Shown here one piece after another: positions 6,059-8,409 of a stretch of 8,409 nt of DNA. Source of the DNA: an uncultured Campylobacter sp. Lineage in GTDB: Bacteria; Campylobacterota; Campylobacteria; Campylobacterales; Campylobacteraceae. The stretch is from contig NZ_CALIJF010000031.1 in the NCBI RefSeq assembly GCF_938018035.1, positions 1-8,409 of the forward strand, in the 5' to 3' direction. The stretch's first letter is position 1. Every line of letters starts with the position of its first letter. The position numbers were made by a program, and so were the translations under genes. The notes beneath the pieces were generated by a model, which made no database searches, was not told where the DNA came from, and saw only the letters and a program-made list of their open reading frames with translations.

Positions 6059-6415
6059 TTATTTAGAATTTAAAATTTTGATATTTTTCACGTCTATCGT
6101 CGTTTTAGTAAAATCTTTGTCGATCTCGCCGCTAATTCGCACGAGCGTATTTTCATCCACGCTCACGCCGCGCCAAACGTCATCATCGATCTCAACCTCG
6201 ATGCTATCGCCGTTTTGATCCACAAATCTATAATGCTCGTGTTTGAGTTGAGATTTTATCTTGCCGTCGATTACGACAGAAGAATCATCTCTTAATTTAA
6301 GCGCTTCTTTGACGCTTAACGGCTGAGTTTGCGCCGCGGAGCCGCTTGGGACGAACCCACCCGCACCGAATGCGGCCGCGCACAAAACCATACTAAGTAA
6401 AAATTTTCTAACCAT
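6059..6415 (-). CDS. Periplasmic OB-fold protein, YgiW/YdeI (BOF, NirD) family
   Basis: The 118-residue product has a signal peptide (MVRKFLLSMVLCAAAFGAG) followed by a GGFVPSGSAA segment that parallels the GGF.GPSA start of mature E. coli YgiW. The body is a single bacterial OB-fold: VKEALKLRDDSSVVIDGKI (about 35-53), YRFVDQNGDSIEVEIDDDVW (62-81), GVSVDENTLVRISGEIDKDF (83-102) and TTIDVKNIKIL (104-114). These align with YgiW's SLRDD, VDID..W.GV and GEVDKDW...EIDV motifs. Family members are linked to peroxide, cadmium and acid stress tolerance (YgiW/VisP); the ligand is poorly defined. The start is set by AAGGA (plus-strand 6421-6425) five bases upstream of the ATG. The stop overlaps the ppa ribosome site. 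Family is well supported; the precise role here is unknown. Confidence 0.9.
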   Translation of the reverse strand: MVRKFLLSMVLCAAAFGAGGFVPSGSAAQTQPLSVKEALKLRDDSSVVIDGKIKSQLKHEHYRFVDQNGDSIEVEIDDDVWRGVSVDENTLVRISGEIDKDFTKTTIDVKNIKILNSK

Positions 6416-6686
6416 ATCTATCCTTAAAATTTTAATCTCTGCGTCCGCAAGCAGATCTGAAATTTCATCAATTTAAGAGCTGCTTGCATTTGACGATCGC
6501 ATTTAAATTTACACAGCGAGCCGCTTAAATTTACGCTTAAATTTTAATTATCTCGCGCAACGGCAAGCTATAAATTTAAAAGCGCGCTCGCTTCGGAGGC
6601 GCATTAAATTTAAGCACGATCTGCGCCGCTTGCGGTATGAAAAAGAAGCCAAAGGCACTTAAAATTCAAGCCGCCATCCAAGCGCG
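6416..6686. other. Gap upstream of the YgiW-family gene, with inverted and direct repeats
   Basis: This 271-base gap separates adk from the YgiW-ppa pair and must hold any promoter specific to that pair, though no clear -10 box stands out on the minus strand. GCAAGCAG (6447-6454) and CTGCTTGC (6480-6487) are an exact 8-base inverted repeat with a 25-base spacer, located 32-72 bases before the YgiW-family start. GCTTAAATTT occurs twice, at 6523-6532 and 6535-6544. No coding frame of interest is seen. Confidence 0.5.
6582..6602 (-). terminator. Possible weak terminator downstream of adk
   Basis: On the minus strand GCGCCTC pairs with GAGCGCGC-type bases (one bulged base) around a six-base loop, and four U residues follow. 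It lies about 85 bases beyond the adk stop. The T-run is short and the stem interrupted, so readthrough from adk into the YgiW-ppa pair is possible. Confidence 0.28.
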
Positions 6687-7268
6687 CTAGCCTAATTTTT
6701 CGATCTGCGCGGCGATTATAGCGTTTATGTCCGCTACGATCTCCTCGACCGTGCGCTCGCCGTTTACGCTGTAAAATACGCCTGCGTCGCCGTAAAATTT
6801 ACGGATATCCTCGATCGGCTCTGAAAATACCGCCATGCGGTTTTTAAAGACCTCCTCGTTATCGTCTGCTCCGCGAGCGCGTCCTAAAACACGCTCCTTG
6901 GCGACCTCCTCGCTGACGCACACCTCGATGACTGCGCTAAGATTTACATCATCGTCGCCTCGCAGTACCTCGTCTAGTTTGCTCATCTGCTCGACGCTTC
7001 TTGGATAGCCGTCGATGATGATGAAGTCTTTAGGCGAGCTTTTAATCGCGCTAACGATAGCATTTACGACGATATCAAGCGGCACGAGATTGCCTTTAGA
7101 AATGAAGCCATCTATCTGCCTGCCCAGAGCGCTGCCGCTTGCTACCTCGGCGCGTAGCAGATCGCCCGTGGAGTAGTGCTCGATGCTTTGATTCATCTGA
7201 GCGATCATGCTCGCATCGGTCGTTTTGCCGCTACCAGGAGCGCCAATGATTAGAAAAAGGCTTTTCAT
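6687..7268 (-). CDS. adk: Adenylate kinase (short-LID form)
   Basis: Adenylate kinase interconverts ATP + AMP with two ADP and balances the adenylate pool in the cytoplasm. The 193 residues show the P-loop GAPGSGKTT (9-17), the AMP-binding YSTGDLLR (32-39), DGYPRS (86-91), and a LID region with RVLGRARG (126-133) and NRM (143-145). The LID is short: there is no zinc-binding four-Cys insert as in long forms, and the length fits this shorter class (E. coli about 214). The ATG overlaps the aspS stop as ATGA, and AAGGAG inside the end of aspS (plus-strand 7274-7279) is its ribosome site. Translational coupling with aspS is therefore likely. The pairing makes sense, since AspRS generates AMP. Confidence 0.97.
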   Translation of the reverse strand: MKSLFLIIGAPGSGKTTDASMIAQMNQSIEHYSTGDLLRAEVASGSALGRQIDGFISKGNLVPLDIVVNAIVSAIKSSPKDFIIIDGYPRSVEQMSKLDEVLRGDDDVNLSAVIEVCVSEEVAKERVLGRARGADDNEEVFKNRMAVFSEPIEDIRKFYGDAGVFYSVNGERTVEEIVADINAIIAAQIEKLG

Positions 7269-8409
7269 TTTTGCTCCTTCTTATGAAGCCTAAGACCTAG
7301 CTCGCGAAGCTGCTCGTCTGTAACGACGCTAGGGGCTTTGGTAAGCGGACACTGCGCGCGCTGCGTTTTAGGAAACGCGATAACCTCGCGAATACTGCTT
7401 GAGCCGGTAACGAGCATCATCAGCCTGTCAAAGCCGATCGCGATACCTCCGTGCGGAGGCGCGCCGAAGCTTAGCGCATCGAGCAGGAAGCCGAATTTCT
7501 CTCTCTGCTCTGCAGGCTCGATCTTAAGCAGCCTAAAGACCTTTTCTTGAATGTCCGCCTTATGGATCCTGATGCTGCCGCCGCCAAGCTCGATGCCGTT
7601 TAGCACGACGTCGTAGGCAATCGAGGTAATATCCTCTAAATCAGGCTCGTCGGGATTGTTCGGCATAGTGAAAGGATGGTGCATCGCGGAGTAGCTGCCG
7701 TCGTCGTTTTGCTCAAACATAGGGAAATTTACGACCCACAAAAACTCAAGCTTGTTCGGATCTATGAGACCAAGCTCGTTTGCGAGGAAAATTCTAAATC
7801 TGCCCATATAATCAAGCACGATTTTCTTTTTGCCCGCGCCGAAAAATACGACGTCGCCGACTTTAAGCTCGCAGCGCTTGATGAGCTCGTCCAGCTCGCT
7901 TTTTTCAAAGAATTTTACCAGCGGTCCCTTTAGCCCGTCCTCTTTTACTTGAATAAATGCGAGGCCCTGCGCGCCGAATTTTTTCACGTATTCCTCAAAA
8001 CCTTGCATCTGGCGCTTGCTAAATTTCAGATCGCCGTCCTCGACTTTAAGAGCTTTTACACGGTTAGCCTTGCGGTCTTTGGCTAAATTTGAAAAAATTT
8101 CGTTGCTCGATTTTTCAAAAATATCGGCTACGTCGATGAAAGGCATATCGTAGCGCAGATCGGGTTTATCGCTGCCGTAAAGCTCCATCGCGTCCTTATA
8201 CTCCATATGTCTAAAAGGAGTGACGATCTCGCGGCCGCAGGATTTGAAAATATCCTTTAAAACCTCCTCGGCTACGCTCATTACGTCGTATTGGGTATTG
8301 AAGCTCATCTCGATATCGATCTGCGTAAATTCCGGCTGGCGATCGGCGCGCAGGTCTTCGTCGCGGAAGCAGCGCGCGATCTGGAAGTATTTATCAAAGC
8401 CCGAGCACA
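7265..8409 (-). CDS. aspS: Aspartyl-tRNA synthetase, C-terminal two thirds (5' end outside window)
   Basis: Class II synthetase that attaches Asp to tRNA, using ATP and releasing AMP and PPi. The open frame runs past the ATG at 8306-8308 to the window edge: bases upstream read FDKYFQIARCFRDEDLRADR and then QPEFTQIDIE, the AspRS motif 2 region, so that ATG is internal. About 380 of the usual 580-590 residues are present; the anticodon-binding OB domain and motif 1 are missing. Visible parts include the GAD insertion domain (roughly fragment residues 85-205), MHHPFTMP (242-249), ELGGGSIRIH (273-282) and motif 3 GGIAIGFDRL (320-329), ending FPKTQRAQCPLTKAPS and a basic tail. Relatives in this phylum often charge both tRNA-Asp and tRNA-Asn, with GatCAB finishing Asn-tRNA. 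The residues that decide this lie outside the window. Confidence 0.98.
   Translation of the reverse strand, partial: CSGFDKYFQIARCFRDEDLRADRQPEFTQIDIEMSFNTQYDVMSVAEEVLKDIFKSCGREIVTPFRHMEYKDAMELYGSDKPDLRYDMPFIDVADIFEKSSNEIFSNLAKDRKANRVKALKVEDGDLKFSKRQMQGFEEYVKKFGAQGLAFIQVKEDGLKGPLVKFFEKSELDELIKRCELKVGDVVFFGAGKKKIVLDYMGRFRIFLANELGLIDPNKLEFLWVVNFPMFEQNDDGSYSAMHHPFTMPNNPDEPDLEDITSIAYDVVLNGIELGGGSIRIHKADIQEKVFRLLKIEPAEQREKFGFLLDALSFGAPPHGGIAIGFDRLMMLVTGSSSIREVIAFPKTQRAQCPLTKAPSVVTDEQLRELGLRLHKKEQK

Noticed and set aside
5649..6218. Plus-strand ORFs opposite ppa and the YgiW-family gene
   Set aside because: They are antisense shadows of confident genes, Ser/Thr-rich from reversed codons.
7338..7933. 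Plus-strand ORFs of 70 and 85 codons opposite aspS
   Set aside because: They lie entirely antisense to well-conserved AspRS sequence and have no ribosome sites or recognisable features.

Overview
The window reads as chromosomal DNA from a Campylobacter (Campylobacterota). The reasons are the Campylobacter-like inorganic pyrophosphatase, adenylate kinase and AspRS proteins, intergenic DNA full of AAATTT/TTTAAA words, strong AAGGA-type ribosome sites, and a Helicobacter/Campylobacter-style cysteine-paired Sel1 repeat protein. Housekeeping coding DNA is moderately GC-rich for the genus, which suggests one of the higher-GC, oral-type species (C. gracilis, C. rectus or C. showae group). The species is inference.

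Layout, left to right. (1) Bases 1-338 (+) are the 3' end of polyphosphate kinase 1. (2) Bases 473-1501 (+) encode a secreted Sel1-like, Hcp-type protein with eight cysteine pairs. (3) Bases 1502-1963 are an AT-rich gap with a 22-bp palindrome that may be a terminator, a possible decayed reading frame, and the promoter/operator area of the next gene. (4) Bases 1964-4954 (+) encode a 996-residue TonB-dependent outer-membrane receptor of the hemoglobin/transferrin/lactoferrin family. It carries a heme-receptor-like FRAP...His...PNL signature, three cysteine pairs in predicted surface loops and a markedly AT-rich middle. (5) Bases 4955-5530 hold only small, uncertain ORFs and a perfect 13-bp hairpin that probably ends the leftward operon. 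(6) Bases 5531-8409 are on the minus strand. In transcription order they are aspS (5' end cut by the window edge), adk (4-bp ATGA overlap), a 271-bp gap, a periplasmic YgiW/BOF-family OB-fold protein, and ppa 9 bp downstream of it.

The minus-strand genes fit together biochemically. AspRS consumes ATP and releases AMP and PPi; adenylate kinase recycles AMP and pyrophosphatase removes PPi. The + strand genes act mostly at the cell envelope. The receptor would take up iron or heme and is probably iron-regulated, and the Sel1 protein is exported. I see no CRISPR array, tRNA, rRNA, insertion sequence or phage gene. I found no clearly new multi-gene system. The points most worth a second look are the receptor's unusual surface loops and mosaic composition, the YgiW-family gene placed between adk and ppa, and the small ORFs and relic-like frames flanking the receptor gene.
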